NCBI RefSeq assembly: GCF_014803895.1
Contig: NZ_JAAVAU010000011.1
Span: forward strand, 51,394 to 115,393
Reading direction: 5' to 3'
Origin: Lactobacillus sp.
GTDB lineage: Bacteria; Bacillota; Bacilli; Lactobacillales; Lactobacillaceae
DNA: 64,000 nt
The position numbers and the translations under genes were made by a program. Under the pieces are notes generated by a model. It ran no database searches. It was not told where the DNA came from and saw only the letters and a list, made by a program, of their open reading frames with translations. Shown here in pieces: positions 45,868 through 57,105 of this stretch. Position 1 is the first letter of the stretch. Every line of letters starts with the position of its first letter.

Positions 45868-47103
45868 TTACTTAATTGGGTGTTTTTTGGTAAGTTCACT
45901 TACCGCAGCCTGAACTTGTACTTTTACCTGCTCATCAGTAGGATTATTCAATAATTTTCCAATAATATCTGCTACTTCCCGACTATCTTCCTCTAAAAAA
46001 CCGCGACTAGTAATAGCAGGTGTACCTAAACGTAATCCACTAGTTACAAAGGGACTACGTTTATCTCCAGGAATCGATTCTTTGTTAGTTGTAATATGAA
46101 CACTATCTAATAATTCTTGTGCTTCAAGACCTGTTAAACCAGTATCAGTGATATCAATATTGAGTAAATGGTTTTCTGTTCCACCAGAAACTACTCGGAT
46201 ATTATCAATCTTATTAAATTCATCCGCCATCGCATTAGCATTCTCGATTACTTGCTTAATGTAAACTTTAAATTCTGGTTGTAAATCTTCATAAAAAGCT
46301 TGTGCCTTACCTGCAATCACATGTTCTAAAGGACCACCTTGCGTTCCCGGAAAAACAGCAGAGTTAATTTTCTTACCTAATTCAAGATTATTAGATAAAA
46401 TCATTCCACCACGAGGTCCACGGAGAGTTTTATGAGTAGTAGTAGTTACCACATCCGCAATACCCACAGGATTTGGATGGTAGCCCGCTGCAACTAAGCC
46501 AGCTATATGGGCCATATCAACCATTAAGTAAGCACCTACACTATCCGCAATTTCACGACACTTTTGCCAATCAATAATTCGACTATAAGCAGACGCTCCT
46601 GCCACAATTAATTGTGGTTTTACTTCTTGCGCAACTGCCATAATTTCATCAAAATCTAGCATTTCAGTTTCAGGATTCAAATCATAACTATAAGATTCAT
46701 AAACTTTACCAGAAAAGTTTACTTTAGAACCATGAGTCAAGTGACCACCGGCATCCATTCCCATTCCTAAAATCTTATCACCCGGTTTAAGAAGTGCTTG
46801 ATAAACAGCCATATTAGCTTGAGAACCAGAGTGAGGTTGAACATTAGCATACTTGGCATTAAATAATTCTTTAGCATAGTCAATAGCTAATTGCTCTACT
46901 TGGTCAATGTATTCACATCCACCATAGTAACGCTTGCCTGGATAACCTTCAGCATATTTATTAGTTAAAACTGAGCCTTGGGCTGCACGTACATCATCAG
47001 AAACTATATTTTCTGAAGCAATTAATTCAATTGTATCTTCTTGACGTTTTTCTTCATTCTTAATTGCTTCCCATAGTTGTGGTGATTTTCCCGAATATTC
47101 CAT
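45868..47103 (-). CDS. glyA: Serine hydroxymethyltransferase
   Basis: GlyA (411 residues) interconverts serine and glycine with tetrahydrofolate, supplying one-carbon units. PLP lysine lies in [16 protein letters not shown]; other motifs are [18 protein letters not shown] and [13 protein letters not shown] use the ATG at 47103 ([11 protein letters not shown]): GGAG lies 5 nt upstream and is contained in the longer frame starting at 47124. Confidence 0.96.
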   Translation of the reverse strand: MEYSGKSPQLWEAIKNEEKRQEDTIELIASENIVSDDVRAAQGSVLTNKYAEGYPGKRYYGGCEYIDQVEQLAIDYAKELFNAKYANVQPHSGSQANMAVYQALLKPGDKILGMGMDAGGHLTHGSKVNFSGKVYESYSYDLNPETEMLDFDEIMAVAQEVKPQLIVAGASAYSRIIDWQKCREIADSVGAYLMVDMAHIAGLVAAGYHPNPVGIADVVTTTTHKTLRGPRGGMILSNNLELGKKINSAVFPGTQGGPLEHVIAGKAQAFYEDLQPEFKVYIKQVIENANAMADEFNKIDNIRVVSGGTENHLLNIDITDTGLTGLEAQELLDSVHITTNKESIPGDKRSPFVTSGLRLGTPAITSRGFLEEDSREVADIIGKLLNNPTDEQVKVQVQAAVSELTKKHPIK

Positions 47104-47300
47104 ATATTCTCCAACTCCATTCACAAATAGTATATTTTTATTTTAATTTTACTATAGATAGAAAATCAACTAAAAAGAGTATGATTCTATTCAAAGTGTT
47201 GCCTCTAAAATTGGATATGAGGACCTATTTACTTTTTCAAACGTTACACAATACGAATTTTCTAAGCATATCAGTAATCTCAGTTAAGCGGTCAAATATT

Positions 47301-47329
47301 TTGTTATCAATCTTAACTTTTTCTATAAT
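47301..47329 (+). promoter_or_regulatory. Promoter of pepD
   Basis: -35 TTGTTA (47301-47306), 17-nt spacer, -10 TATAAT (47324-47329), about 45 nt before the pepD ATG. The rest of the 47104-47373 gap holds no gene I can support. Confidence 0.75.
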
Positions 47330-47373
47330 TAATTATAGTTAAAAATTATTTTAGAAAAGGACCTAGTGATTAA

Positions 47374-48789
47374 ATGAAGCAAACTGAATGTACTACTATT
47401 TTAGTTGGTAAAAATGCAACTATCGATGGATCCACAATGATTGCCCGTAGTGAAGATGGTGGGCGTACTATTATCCCTGAAAGATTTGATGTAGTAATGC
47501 CTGCCGATCAACCTAAACATTATGAAACCGTTATTAGCCATCAAAAAATTGATGACAGTGACTTACCAGCCAATCCTATGCGCTATACTTCTGCACCTGA
47601 TGCATCTGGTAAAAACGGTATTTGGGCTGCAGCTGGTATTAACAGTGATAATGTTGCAATGACTGCAACTGAAACTATTACTACTAATTCTCGTATCCAA
47701 GGGATTGACCCACTTGTAACTGAAGGAGGACTTGGTGAGGAAGATTTTGTAACTTTAACCCTTCCTTACATTCATTCACCTAAAGAAGGTGTGGAACGTG
47801 TCGGTTACTTACTAGAAAAATACGGTACCTATGAAATGAATGGGATGGCATTCTCTAATAATGAAGAAATTTGGTACCTAGAAACTATTGGTGGTCACCA
47901 CTGGATAGCTCGTCGTATTCCAGATGACGCTTATGTTGTTGCACCAAATCGTTTGAACATTGATGAATTCGACTTTGAATCAGATGACTTTATGTTCAGC
48001 GATGATTTAAAGGAATTAATTGAAGAATATCACTTAAACCCTGATAAAAGTGGCTACAACATGCGCCATATCTTTGGTTCATCAACTATTAAAGATGCCC
48101 ACTATAATAATCCACGCGCTTGGTACGTTCACAAATACTTTGATCCAGAATTTGATGGACAACCAGGAGATCAAGATCAACCATTTATTACTTACGCTAA
48201 GAAAAAAATTAGTATCGAAGATATCAAGTTTCTTGAAAGTTCTCACTACCAAGACACCCCATTTGATGCTTATGGCGATATGGGTACAGCTGAACAAAAG
48301 AAAACTTTCCGTCCAATTGGTATCAATAGAAACTTTGAAACTCATATCTTACAATTGAGAAATGATGTTCCAGCTAAAATTTCTGGTGTGCAATGGTTAG
48401 CCTTTGGTCCTAATACTTTTAATAGTATGGTACCTTTCTATACCAATATCACCACTACCCCAGCAAGTTTTCAAACTGGTCCTAAGTTTGATTTAACTAA
48501 GATTTTCTGGTTAAACAAACTTGCTGCTCAATTAGGTGATACTAACTTCCGAGTATATGGTGCCTTAGAGGAAGATTTTGAACAAAAATCCCTAGCTCAA
48601 TGTCATAAGATTCAACATGAAACTGATCAAGCTGTTAAAGACCTTTCAGGCAAAGAATTAGAAGAAAAATTAAATGACGCTAACCAAAAAATGGCTGATG
48701 TAGTTTACAACAATACCGTAGAACTTTTAGGCAACATGGTTAATGAAGGTCATGGCTTGATGACTTTGAAGTACGACTTGTTAGACTAA
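47374..48789 (+). CDS. pepD: Dipeptidase, C69 family (PepD)
   Basis: A 471-residue Ntn-hydrolase of peptidase family C69, like PepDA of lactobacilli, which splits a broad set of dipeptides in the cytosol. The likely catalytic cysteine is C6 (MKQTECTTILVGKNATIDGS), exposed after removal of a short propeptide. Further family blocks are TATETITTNSRIQ and VAPNRLNIDEFDF. Monocistronic on the plus strand with a strong promoter; converges on the adhesin gene. Confidence 0.93.
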   Translation: MKQTECTTILVGKNATIDGSTMIARSEDGGRTIIPERFDVVMPADQPKHYETVISHQKIDDSDLPANPMRYTSAPDASGKNGIWAAAGINSDNVAMTATETITTNSRIQGIDPLVTEGGLGEEDFVTLTLPYIHSPKEGVERVGYLLEKYGTYEMNGMAFSNNEEIWYLETIGGHHWIARRIPDDAYVVAPNRLNIDEFDFESDDFMFSDDLKELIEEYHLNPDKSGYNMRHIFGSSTIKDAHYNNPRAWYVHKYFDPEFDGQPGDQDQPFITYAKKKISIEDIKFLESSHYQDTPFDAYGDMGTAEQKKTFRPIGINRNFETHILQLRNDVPAKISGVQWLAFGPNTFNSMVPFYTNITTTPASFQTGPKFDLTKIFWLNKLAAQLGDTNFRVYGALEEDFEQKSLAQCHKIQHETDQAVKDLSGKELEEKLNDANQKMADVVYNNTVELLGNMVNEGHGLMTLKYDLLD

Positions 48790-48804
48790 AATAGTTTAGT
48801 TACT

Positions 48805-48846
48805 AAAAAACACGTAACTCCTAAAATTGGAGTTACGTGTTTTTCT
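48805..48846. terminator. Bidirectional terminator between pepD and the adhesin gene
   Basis: Perfect 15-bp stem AAAACACGTAACTCC/GGAGTTACGTGTTTT with a 7-nt loop and T runs on both strands. Confidence 0.9.
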
Positions 48847-48861
48847 TTATTTATTTTTTAA

Positions 48862-51800
48862 TTAATCTTTTCTTTTTTTGTTACCTCTTAATCCTAAAAT
48901 TGCTGCAATACTTGCAATTGCTAAACCTAAAATTCCTAAAGTATTTGTATCTTTAGCACCAGTTTGTGGCAAAGTAGTTTGATTCTTATTGCTATTTACT
49001 GATGTAGCAGAATTCTCATTTCCGGAACCTACATTACTGTGACTTGGTTTAGTACTAATAACTGTTTGTGCTGGTTTATTTGGCGAAACAGTATTAACAG
49101 TATTATTAGTAGGTTTATTTGGAGTATTAGGCTTGTCTGCAGTATCTGGCTTACTTGGAGTAGATGGTTTATTTGGTGTACTTGGCACTGATGGTTTACC
49201 AGGCGTAGATGGTTCTGATGGCTCACTAGGAGTACTTGGTGTATCTGGAAGTGATGGTTCATCAGGGGTAGTTGGTGAATCCGGAGTAGTTGGTGTAGAT
49301 GGTTCATCAGGTACAACTGGTGTAGTTGGTTCTGTATCTTTAGTATAAGTTACCGTTACCGTTGTATTTGCACTATCTTTAGTTATTCCATCTTTTACAG
49401 CTACCACAGGATAATCTGGAGTATAACCTTCAATAGTTGGTGAATCCACACTTTCAAAACTACCTGCAGCTGGAGTCCAAGTAATATTTCCAATCAACTT
49501 ACCAGTTACCTTATCAATAATCCCTGTTCCCTTAAAAGTAATGGTTTGTACCTTATCTGGGGCAGCTGATGTATTAGTATCTTTGTAAACATACTTGATT
49601 GTTCTAGTTACGGTCTTACTTAAGCTCTTAGCATCAAGTGGATACTTAGGACTATCTGGATCATCTGGGTTAATTGGAGTATCTGGTGTAAAGTCATCAT
49701 CTGGTCCAACTGGGATAGTTGCGTGCGTGAAGTAAACTTTGAATAAGTTCTTATTGTTGTCTGCTTGGAAACTTGCACCTTCATTATAAGTACTATTTTC
49801 TAACTTGTAGCCACGAGCCTCATAGTAAGCAATCATTTGTGCAGGAGATGTTGGGAAACTAATCACATCACCAAACTTACCTGCAGCGTTTTCACTACTT
49901 AAAACTGAGTTGTCTGTCTTATCGATGTACTCGATTTGAGCAGTTTGTTCATTAGCTACATATTTTACAGTTTCAACAATATTTTCTGAATCTTGATTAA
50001 TACCGTTTACTGCTTCTACCTCAATTGGTTCTGGACCATAATTTGGTACTTCTGGTGAAGTTACTGCCGCAAAACTTGTACCGTCTGTTGCAGTCCAATC
50101 AATTGTACCAGCTACTGGCTTACCTTGAGCGTCTACTTCAATTTGTCCGTTTGAATCAAGATTTACTAATTGACCAGTTACCTTATCAATAATTCCTTTA
50201 CCAGTGAAGTTCAATGATTGAACTTTATCACTAAGTCCTTCTACAGGTTGATTATTAGATGCATATACATACTTGATCGTTCTAGTTACAGTCTTGCTCA
50301 AGCTCTTAGCATCAAGTGGATACTTAGGACTATCTGGATCATCTGGGTTAATTGGAGTATCTGGTGTAAAGTCGTCATCTGGTCCAACTGGGATAGTTGC
50401 ATGAGCCAAGTAAACAGTGAAATTATTAACATTTGGATTGGTTTGGGAATCACCATATCTTGTCTCACCATTTACAAACTTAAATTGATCCTTGTTTACC
50501 TGTTCATAACCACGTTTTTCATAGCTTGCAATAACTTGAGCCGGGTCATCTTCAAAGAAAATAGACTCATCATACTTACCATCAACACTTTGCTTATCTA
50601 AAACTGTATTAGTTGTAGCATCAACATAAGTAATTGTAGCTTGTTCTGGGTTAGCATCATATACAACTGTTTCATAGATATTAGGTGTGTAGCCATTAAT
50701 CTCATTAACTGTTGGAATTTCCAAACGATCAGCTACATAACCATTGATCTTAGGTGATGTTACGGCAGCAAAACTTGTACCATCACTACTCCAGCTAATG
50801 GTACCAGCGACTGGATTACCTTGATTATCTACTTCAATTTGTCCATTTGAATCAAGGTTTACTAATTGACCAGTTACCTTATCAACAGTCCCAACACCTG
50901 TAAAAGTAAGAGTTTGAACCTTAGTTGGAGCTGCAGTTTCACCACTCAGATTATAAATATAATCAATCGTTCTAGTTACAGTATTCTTCAAACTAGCTGA
51001 ATCAAGTGGGTACTTAGGACTATCTGGATCATCTGGATTAATTGGAGTATCAGGTGTAAAGTCATCATCTGGTCCGACTGGAATAGTTGCATGAGTTAAG
51101 TAAACCGTAAAGTTATTAACGTTTGGATCTGCCTGTGAATCACCATATTTTGTTACGCCATTAATAAACTTGAATTGATCCTTATCTACTTGTTCATAAC
51201 CACGTTTTTCATAGTCCTCAATTACACTTTGAGGATCATTTTCAAAAGTAATACCCTCTTGGTACTTTCCATAAACAGAATCTGTAAGTAAAGTCTTGCC
51301 AGTTACCTTATCAATGTAAGTAATATTAGCTCTCTCATTATTCTCATAATAAGTTACCAAAAATTCTGTATCTGCATTATTTTGTGTTACTCCACTAATT
51401 TGGTTGATAACTGTTTGATCTGCAGTGTAACCAGGTATCTGAGGTGAAACTACTTCATCAAAGCTATCACCAGATCCAGTCCACATTAATTGACCGGTTA
51501 CAAGGGAACCATCTTCATTCACCATGATATTACCATCATTATCTAAGACTACATAGTCGCCTGTAACTTTATCAATCACCCCTGTAGCTTGGAAATGAAT
51601 CGTATCACTTACTGGAACTGCTGCTTGTGTACCATTAATATATTGATATTTTACAGTTCTAGTAACATCTTTTTCCAATTTATCGGAATCAAGTGGATAT
51701 TTAGGACCATTTGGTTCTTCAGGATTAATTGGTTCACCTGGTTTGCCTGGATTTTCAGGATCAACAGGTACCGTACCATGTTTTAACAAAACATAGAATG

Positions 51801-54800
51801 TATTGTCTTTTTCATTATTTGCAAACTTGCTTCCTACTTTAAAGCCATCATCTACTAATTCATAACCCTGGTTCTCAAGAGCTGTAATCATATCAGCAGT
51901 TGAATAATCAATAACTTCATTGTACTTACCAGTGACTGTTGCTGTCTTTAAATCCTTATTAGTAGTAACGTCACGATAAATAATTTGGGCAGTTTGTTCA
52001 TTTGCACCATAAAGAACCGTCTCATTAATATCTGATTGGTCTGGAGTAACAGTTACTTGACTTACTTTTTCTTGGTCAGGTACATAGTTAGCAATTACTG
52101 GTGAAGTTACTTCCTCAAAATCACTTGTTTCAGGAGTCCAACTGTAACTTCCTTCTTTAATAACTCCATCTTCAGTAACAATGTTGTTATTACTATCAAG
52201 TTCTACCAAATTACCAGTTACCTTATCCTTGATACCATTTCCAGTAAAGGTCACTGTTTGAGTTACACTAGGAGCAGCTTGGCTACCATCTTCCGCATAT
52301 TTATAGTCGATGGTTCTAGTCACTTGTTTTGTAGTAGTTACATCTTCAGTACCATGAGTAAAGTAAACATCATAAATATTTTTGTCATTATCTTGCTGAT
52401 AAGTATAAGTTTCTTTAGGATCAAAATTGCCCTTACCTGGAATTAAAACATATCCTTGGCTTTCAAAAAGTGCAATAGTCTTTTCTGGATCGAATGGGAA
52501 AGAAATTGTATCTCCATATTTACCTAAAGCATAATCTGTACCAATTGCTGCGCCAGTTACATCATCCCAGTAGTTAAGTTGAGCAGCTTGTAAGTTCTTC
52601 TTATAAACAACAATTTCATCAATGTCATTACTGGTAGGTACAACATACTTGGCTGTTACTTCAAGTTGATCTGGACTATAACCAGTGATAGCTGGGGAAA
52701 CTACAGTATCAAACTTTCCATATTCTGGGTCCCAATCAAGGTTAGAAACTGTTTCTACAATATTACCGTTATCATCAACCTTTACATAATTTCCAGTTAC
52801 CTTATCTTTATAGCCAGTACCAGTAAAGTTAACGGTCTCTACCTTAGTTGGTACAGCTACACTACCGTCTTCGTAGACATATCTAATACTTCTAGTAACA
52901 CTTCTCTCTTCATTAACAGGTTCTACTCCATGTTTAAGAGTAATCACATAAGTATTAGCATCCGGTTCATCAATTGAATCCTTATATTTAGTACCAGCTT
53001 TAAATGGATTATTAACTAAAACATATCCTCCAGCAATATAGCGGTTAATTGCATTTGTAGGACTGTAGGAAATAGCTGTATTGTAAATACCTTCAGTAAT
53101 TCTAGTTTCTAAGTCTTTATTATCAGTAATATCTCGGTAAATAAACTTGGCAGTTTCAGCATGAGAATATTTAACAGTTTCAACCAAATCACCACTAGTT
53201 GGAGTCACTACCACTGGTGAAACTTCAGTTGGATCTGCATAGTAATCTTCAACCTCAGGTGATTCTACACTATCTAGGACAACAGAAGATTGCGTCCAAG
53301 TTGGACCTTCGGCTGTACCAGTAATGTTATTATTCTCATCAACAGTTACCCATTGACCAGTTACTTTATCAAGATAACCTGTAGCAGTAAATGTAGCAGT
53401 TTGAACTTTGCTCTCCAAACCATCAACTGGCTTATTATTACGAGCATAAACATAATTAATAGTACGAGTTGCGGTTGCAGTAAGATGACTTGCACTACTA
53501 TTCTGTGGGAAAGTAGGACCATCTGGATCATCTGGGTTAATTGGATCACCAGGCTGACCTGGATTATCAGGATTTACGGGTAATACGCCATGCTTTAAGT
53601 GAACAACATAATTAATTTGTTCTGTCCCTAATTTTTCATCTGGTACATAATTGCTACTTACTAGGACATAACCTTGCTTTTCATAATGATCAATTACAGT
53701 TGCTGGAGCAACATCAAACTCTATATCATCTTCATATTCCCCATTATAACTATCTGTATATAAGACTTCATTATCAGTATCATCAATATAAGTTATTGTA
53801 GCTAATGATTTAACTCTAGTATATGCAATCGGATGATTTTGACCCGGATTTGTGGGAGTATAATTTTTATCATGAGGATTTACTAAAGTCCAGCCAGGAA
53901 TATCAGGTGCACTAGTTACAGCAGCTTTAGAAGCATCTGCAGGGTTGTTATTATATTGTGTATTATATAGTCCATCATCTATTAGCTTACCATTTTCATC
54001 AACTGGGATAATCTTTCCAAGTGGGCTGTAATATAAGTTAGCGACATTAACATCATTAGGAATATATGGACTTCTGGCATGAATAGGATTATTAGCAGCA
54101 TCATACTCAAATGTTTTATCTTCTCCCGGCTCAACTGTTAATGTTTCTACTGAATCTCCTTCCTTTCCAATATACAAAGATGCTTGCATCGTACCAGTAT
54201 ATAAACCCTGGGCGTTTGGAATTTCATGATATACAATCGTATTAGAAATTGAACCATCTGCATTGTACAAGACTTTTTTATAGTATCTATTTGGTTGGAA
54301 CAGAGAAATAGTACCAGTATAGCTTATACCACTATTAGCCAAACTATCACTATTAGTTAAATATTCCCCTGTAATCACCTTTTTATACTGATCAATATTA
54401 GGGATAGTGAATGTCTGTCCACTTAATCCTTCTACATTAATACCTTCAATATCATGATCAGGATCGTCATATTCATGATACTTGTTGTCGTCTCCAAGAA
54501 CATAATATACTACTGCAGCCTGGCTGGATCTAACTGGGTCAATATCTACCTTTTGATACAAACCTCCGGTAATTTGAGCACCTAATCCATAAGCATTTGA
54601 TGACCATGCTCCGTTTAACCCTTGAATGTTAGTTACAGCTTGAGTAGGTCTTGAAACACCCTCAACATTTAAATTATAAACACCGGTATTATGGACACGA
54701 TAGGTAGAACCCCCTACTACAATATCAACATAATTTGATGCTTTATCAGGATTATTATCTACTGTAACAATTTTATCATTGTTGTTAGGATCTATCTTCT

Positions 54801-54966
54801 TAAAGTCTGAATTTGTGATAAAGACATGAACTTGTTGACCAGGATTAGCACGATCAGTAGCAATAATCATTCTGGCACTTTGGTTATCATATTTTATATT
54901 CCCCAGTTGTACAACTTCATATATGTATAAATTATCATTCTTGATTAAAGCTTTAGCACTGTTCAA
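48862..54966 (-). pseudogene. Mub-type cell-wall adhesin, main body (downstream of frameshift)
   Basis: This frame holds most of a giant surface protein. It stays open up to 55178 and joins the N-terminal part at 55179-55676 if one G is added to the G7 tract; the joined protein is about 2271 residues. In order: a putative ligand-binding region (54966-53810), seven Mub/MucBP-type repeats, a proline-rich wall-spanning stretch (49100-49345, TPSEPSEPSTPGKPS) and the sortase signal LPQTG (about 48970) with a hydrophobic segment and KKRKD tail. The first codon of this frame after the break is TTG at 54964-54966 without a ribosome binding site, so separate translation is unlikely. Family role: binding of mucin or host glycans. 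Confidence 0.88.
49501..53450 (-). repeat. Seven tandem Mub/MucBP repeats in the adhesin
   Basis: Seven copies of a unit starting VTRTIxYxY and containing DKVTG recur. The DKVTG codons lie near 53358, 52795, 52213, 51551, 50871, 50171 and 49501, with spacings of about 563 to 700 bp. The last copy lacks its second half. The three copies nearest the anchor share an almost identical linker DDDFTPDTPINPDDPDSPKY at about 51003-51085, 50307-50395 and 49638-49724, which points to recent duplication or gene conversion. Confidence 0.9.
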
Positions 54967-55181
54967 AACAGTATTATTAGGATCTTTACCAATAATGGTT
55001 GTTTCCTTAGTCTGTTTATCACCAGTACTAGTAGTAGCTACTTTCGAATCTTTAAGATTTTGAGTAGTAGTGTTTGTATTAGTTTTTTCATTATTAGTAG
55101 TTAAATTTTTTACATCAACTGATGTTGAAGTATTAGAGGAGGGGTTATCTTCTTTAGAAGGGTTTACAGTGGCCTGCTTTA

Positions 55182-55188
55182 CCCCCCC
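55182..55188 (-). repeat. Homopolymeric G7 tract at the adhesin frameshift
   Basis: Seven consecutive C on the plus strand (G on the coding strand) lie exactly at the break between the two adhesin frames. Eight G (or five) would give one continuous frame. Confidence 0.9.
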
Positions 55189-55269
55189 ATTTTTACTTGA
55201 GTGCTTGAATCGTTAGTAACGTCGGCATTCTTGCTTGAATCATTAGTTTGAGTAGTTACCTTTTTTTCG

Positions 55270-55335
55270 GTAGCATTATCACTAGTTTTTACATCTTCGG
55301 TAGCATCATCACTAGTTTTTACATCTGTAGTTTGT
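55270..55335 (-). repeat. 30-bp tandem repeat in the adhesin N-terminal region
   Basis: Two adjacent copies encode the ten-residue unit DVKTSDDATE / DVKTSDNATE. In frame, so changes in copy number alter only the length of the stalk-like region. Confidence 0.75.
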
Positions 55336-55729
55336 TCTTTATTATCTTTTGAACTTTCTGAATTAGTAGTTACTGAAGCTGCATCATTCTTTTGAGTTTG
55401 AGTATCTGCTGTTTGCTTGGTAGCATTATCCTCTGCTTTAGTCTCATTATCTTCAGTTGCATCTTCTGACGAACTATCTTGTGAAGACTGAGCAACAGTA
55501 ACTGTAGTAGGTTGAGCTGGAGTAACTTCAGCTGCCTTTACAACTTTACCAGATGTCATAAAAGCTAATCCAATTAAGACTGAGCTAACTCCTACCTTTA
55601 AAGTACGGATGGAAAAAATTTGTTTTTGTGGTTCCATCTTTCTTAATTTTTCTTTGAAATTATTTTTCGATAACATTTTATTCCCTCGATAAATTAATTA
55701 CTAATAAACTGTTATTATTTAACAGGTGT

Positions 55730-55735
55730 ATTATA
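55730..55735 (-). promoter_or_regulatory. Candidate -10 element of the adhesin gene
   Basis: TATAAT on the minus strand, about 54 nt before the ATG. No convincing -35 at 16-18 nt spacing, so an activator or a different promoter is possible. Confidence 0.45.
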
Positions 55736-55816
55736 CTACTTATACTAAGTGAATTGCTTATAAATATTAAGAAAATCATAAATATTTTCGTCAATCACTA
55801 AGAAGATCACGAAACA

Positions 55817-55852
55817 AAAAACTCTCAAGCTTTAAAACTTGAGAGTTTTTTA
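55817..55852 (-). terminator. Terminator after proBA
   Basis: AAAACTCTCAAG and CTTGAGAGTTTT form a perfect 12-bp stem with an A/T flank on both sides, just after the proA stop. Confidence 0.85.
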
Positions 55853-55860
55853 TGAAAAAA

Positions 55861-57105
55861 TTATTGCCTAATTTGTCCGTCACCAGTAATTTCGTACTTA
55901 ATAGTTGTTAATTGTTCTAGTCCCATTGGACCCCGAGCATGTAATTTTTGAGTACTAATACCAATCTCAGCTCCAAAACCAAACTCACCACCATCCGTAA
56001 AGCGAGTTGAAGCATTAACGTATACACAAGCTGAATCAACTCTACGTTGAAATTGGCGACTCCGAATAATATTATCACTGATAATGGCTTCAGAATGATG
56101 AGTACTATGGCGGTTAATATGCCGAATAGCATCATTAAGAGAATCAATAATTTTAACCGACATAATTAGGTCATTATATTCTGTATCCCAGTCATTATCA
56201 CTAGCTGGCTTAATTGATGGAACAATTGCTCGAGCTCTTTCATCTCCACGTAGTTCTACGCCTTGATCAAATAATGCTTGCGCGATTACTGGCAAATATT
56301 CTGTAGCTACATCTTGATGGATTAAAAGTTTTTCTGCTGAATTACATACAGATGGACGTTGAACCTTAGCATTCACAACGATCTTAGTTGCCATTTCAAG
56401 ATTAGCATCCCGATCAATATAAATATGACAATTCCCTGCGCCTGTTTCAATTACTGGCACAGTTGCATTATTAACTACTCGCTGAATTAAAGTGCGCCCA
56501 CCTCGAGGAATTAAAACATCAATATAGTCGGTAAGATTCATCATTTCATCAACTAACGCATGATCAGGATTGGTGATTAATTGCACGGCATCAACTGGAA
56601 GATTCAATTTCTTTAATCCTTCGCGAAGAATTTTAACGAGAGCTTGATTTGTTTGTAAAGCCTCTTTTCCACCACGTAAAATCACGGCATTACCGCTTTT
56701 AAGCGTCAAGCCAAGAGCATCAACAGTTACATTAGGACGCGCCTCAAAAATGATCCCAATTACTCCAAGTGGTACCCGACGCTGTAAAATTTGAAGACCA
56801 TCTTGAGTAATCCACCCTTGATCAATTTTAGCAGTTGGGTCAGGAAGATCAGCAATATTTTGTAAACCAGTTGCCATATCTTTAATTCGTTGAGAATCAA
56901 CAGTTAATCGATCAATAAATTTTTTGGGCATTGTAGTAGCTGCCGCAAGATCAGCTTGATTAGCAGTAATGACTTCATCTTGATGAGTTAACAATTCATT
57001 CGCTAATTGTTGCAGAGCGTAATTTTTAGTAGCTGTATCAAGTAGTGCTAATTCTCCAGCAGCTTGTTGAGCCTGTTGTCCAAATATAGTTAATTGCTTA
57101 TTCAT
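55861..57105 (-). CDS. proA: Gamma-glutamyl phosphate reductase
   Basis: ProA (414 residues from MNKQLTIFGQQAQQ) reduces gamma-glutamyl phosphate to the semialdehyde in proline synthesis. The catalytic cysteine lies in VQRPSVCNSAEKLL; also VPLGVIGIIFEARPNVT and IPRGGRTLI. I use the ATG at 57103-57105, which overlaps the proB stop by 8 nt and has AAGAAGG 9 nt upstream. The longer frame from 57129 lacks a site. Confidence 0.95.
   Translation of the reverse strand: MNKQLTIFGQQAQQAAGELALLDTATKNYALQQLANELLTHQDEVITANQADLAAATTMPKKFIDRLTVDSQRIKDMATGLQNIADLPDPTAKIDQGWITQDGLQILQRRVPLGVIGIIFEARPNVTVDALGLTLKSGNAVILRGGKEALQTNQALVKILREGLKKLNLPVDAVQLITNPDHALVDEMMNLTDYIDVLIPRGGRTLIQRVVNNATVPVIETGAGNCHIYIDRDANLEMATKIVVNAKVQRPSVCNSAEKLLIHQDVATEYLPVIAQALFDQGVELRGDERARAIVPSIKPASDNDWDTEYNDLIMSVKIIDSLNDAIRHINRHSTHHSEAIISDNIIRSRQFQRRVDSACVYVNASTRFTDGGEFGFGAEIGISTQKLHARGPMGLEQLTTIKYEITGDGQIRQ

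Larger units (their letters stand above)
55179..55676 (-). pseudogene. Mub-type adhesin, N-terminal part with YSIRK-type signal peptide
   Basis: This 165-residue frame begins MLSKNNFKEKLRKMEPQKQI and carries an FSIRTLKVGVSSVLIG motif (YSIRK/GS type, directing export at the septum) with a cleavage region near VVKAAEVTP. A Ser/Thr/Asp/Glu-rich stretch follows. It stops at TAA 55179-55181 right after ATG-GGG-GGG. With one more G the reading continues as GVKQATVNPSKEDN into the main body. In the present phase only a short secreted peptide without an anchor would be made. Confidence 0.88.

Noticed and set aside
49133..49348. Plus-strand Gly/Val/Ser/Asp-rich frame inside the adhesin
   Set aside because: It is the antisense shadow of the proline-rich wall-spanning repeats.
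50218..50601. 127-codon plus-strand frame inside the adhesin
   Set aside because: Antisense to Mub repeats, biased composition, no start signals.
49501..53450. CRISPR-like array
   Set aside because: The repeats are long, coding and in frame, with no short repeat-spacer structure.
48862..54966. Adhesin main body as an independent gene starting at TTG 54966
   Set aside because: No ribosome binding site or signal peptide there, and the frame stays open up to the G7 tract.
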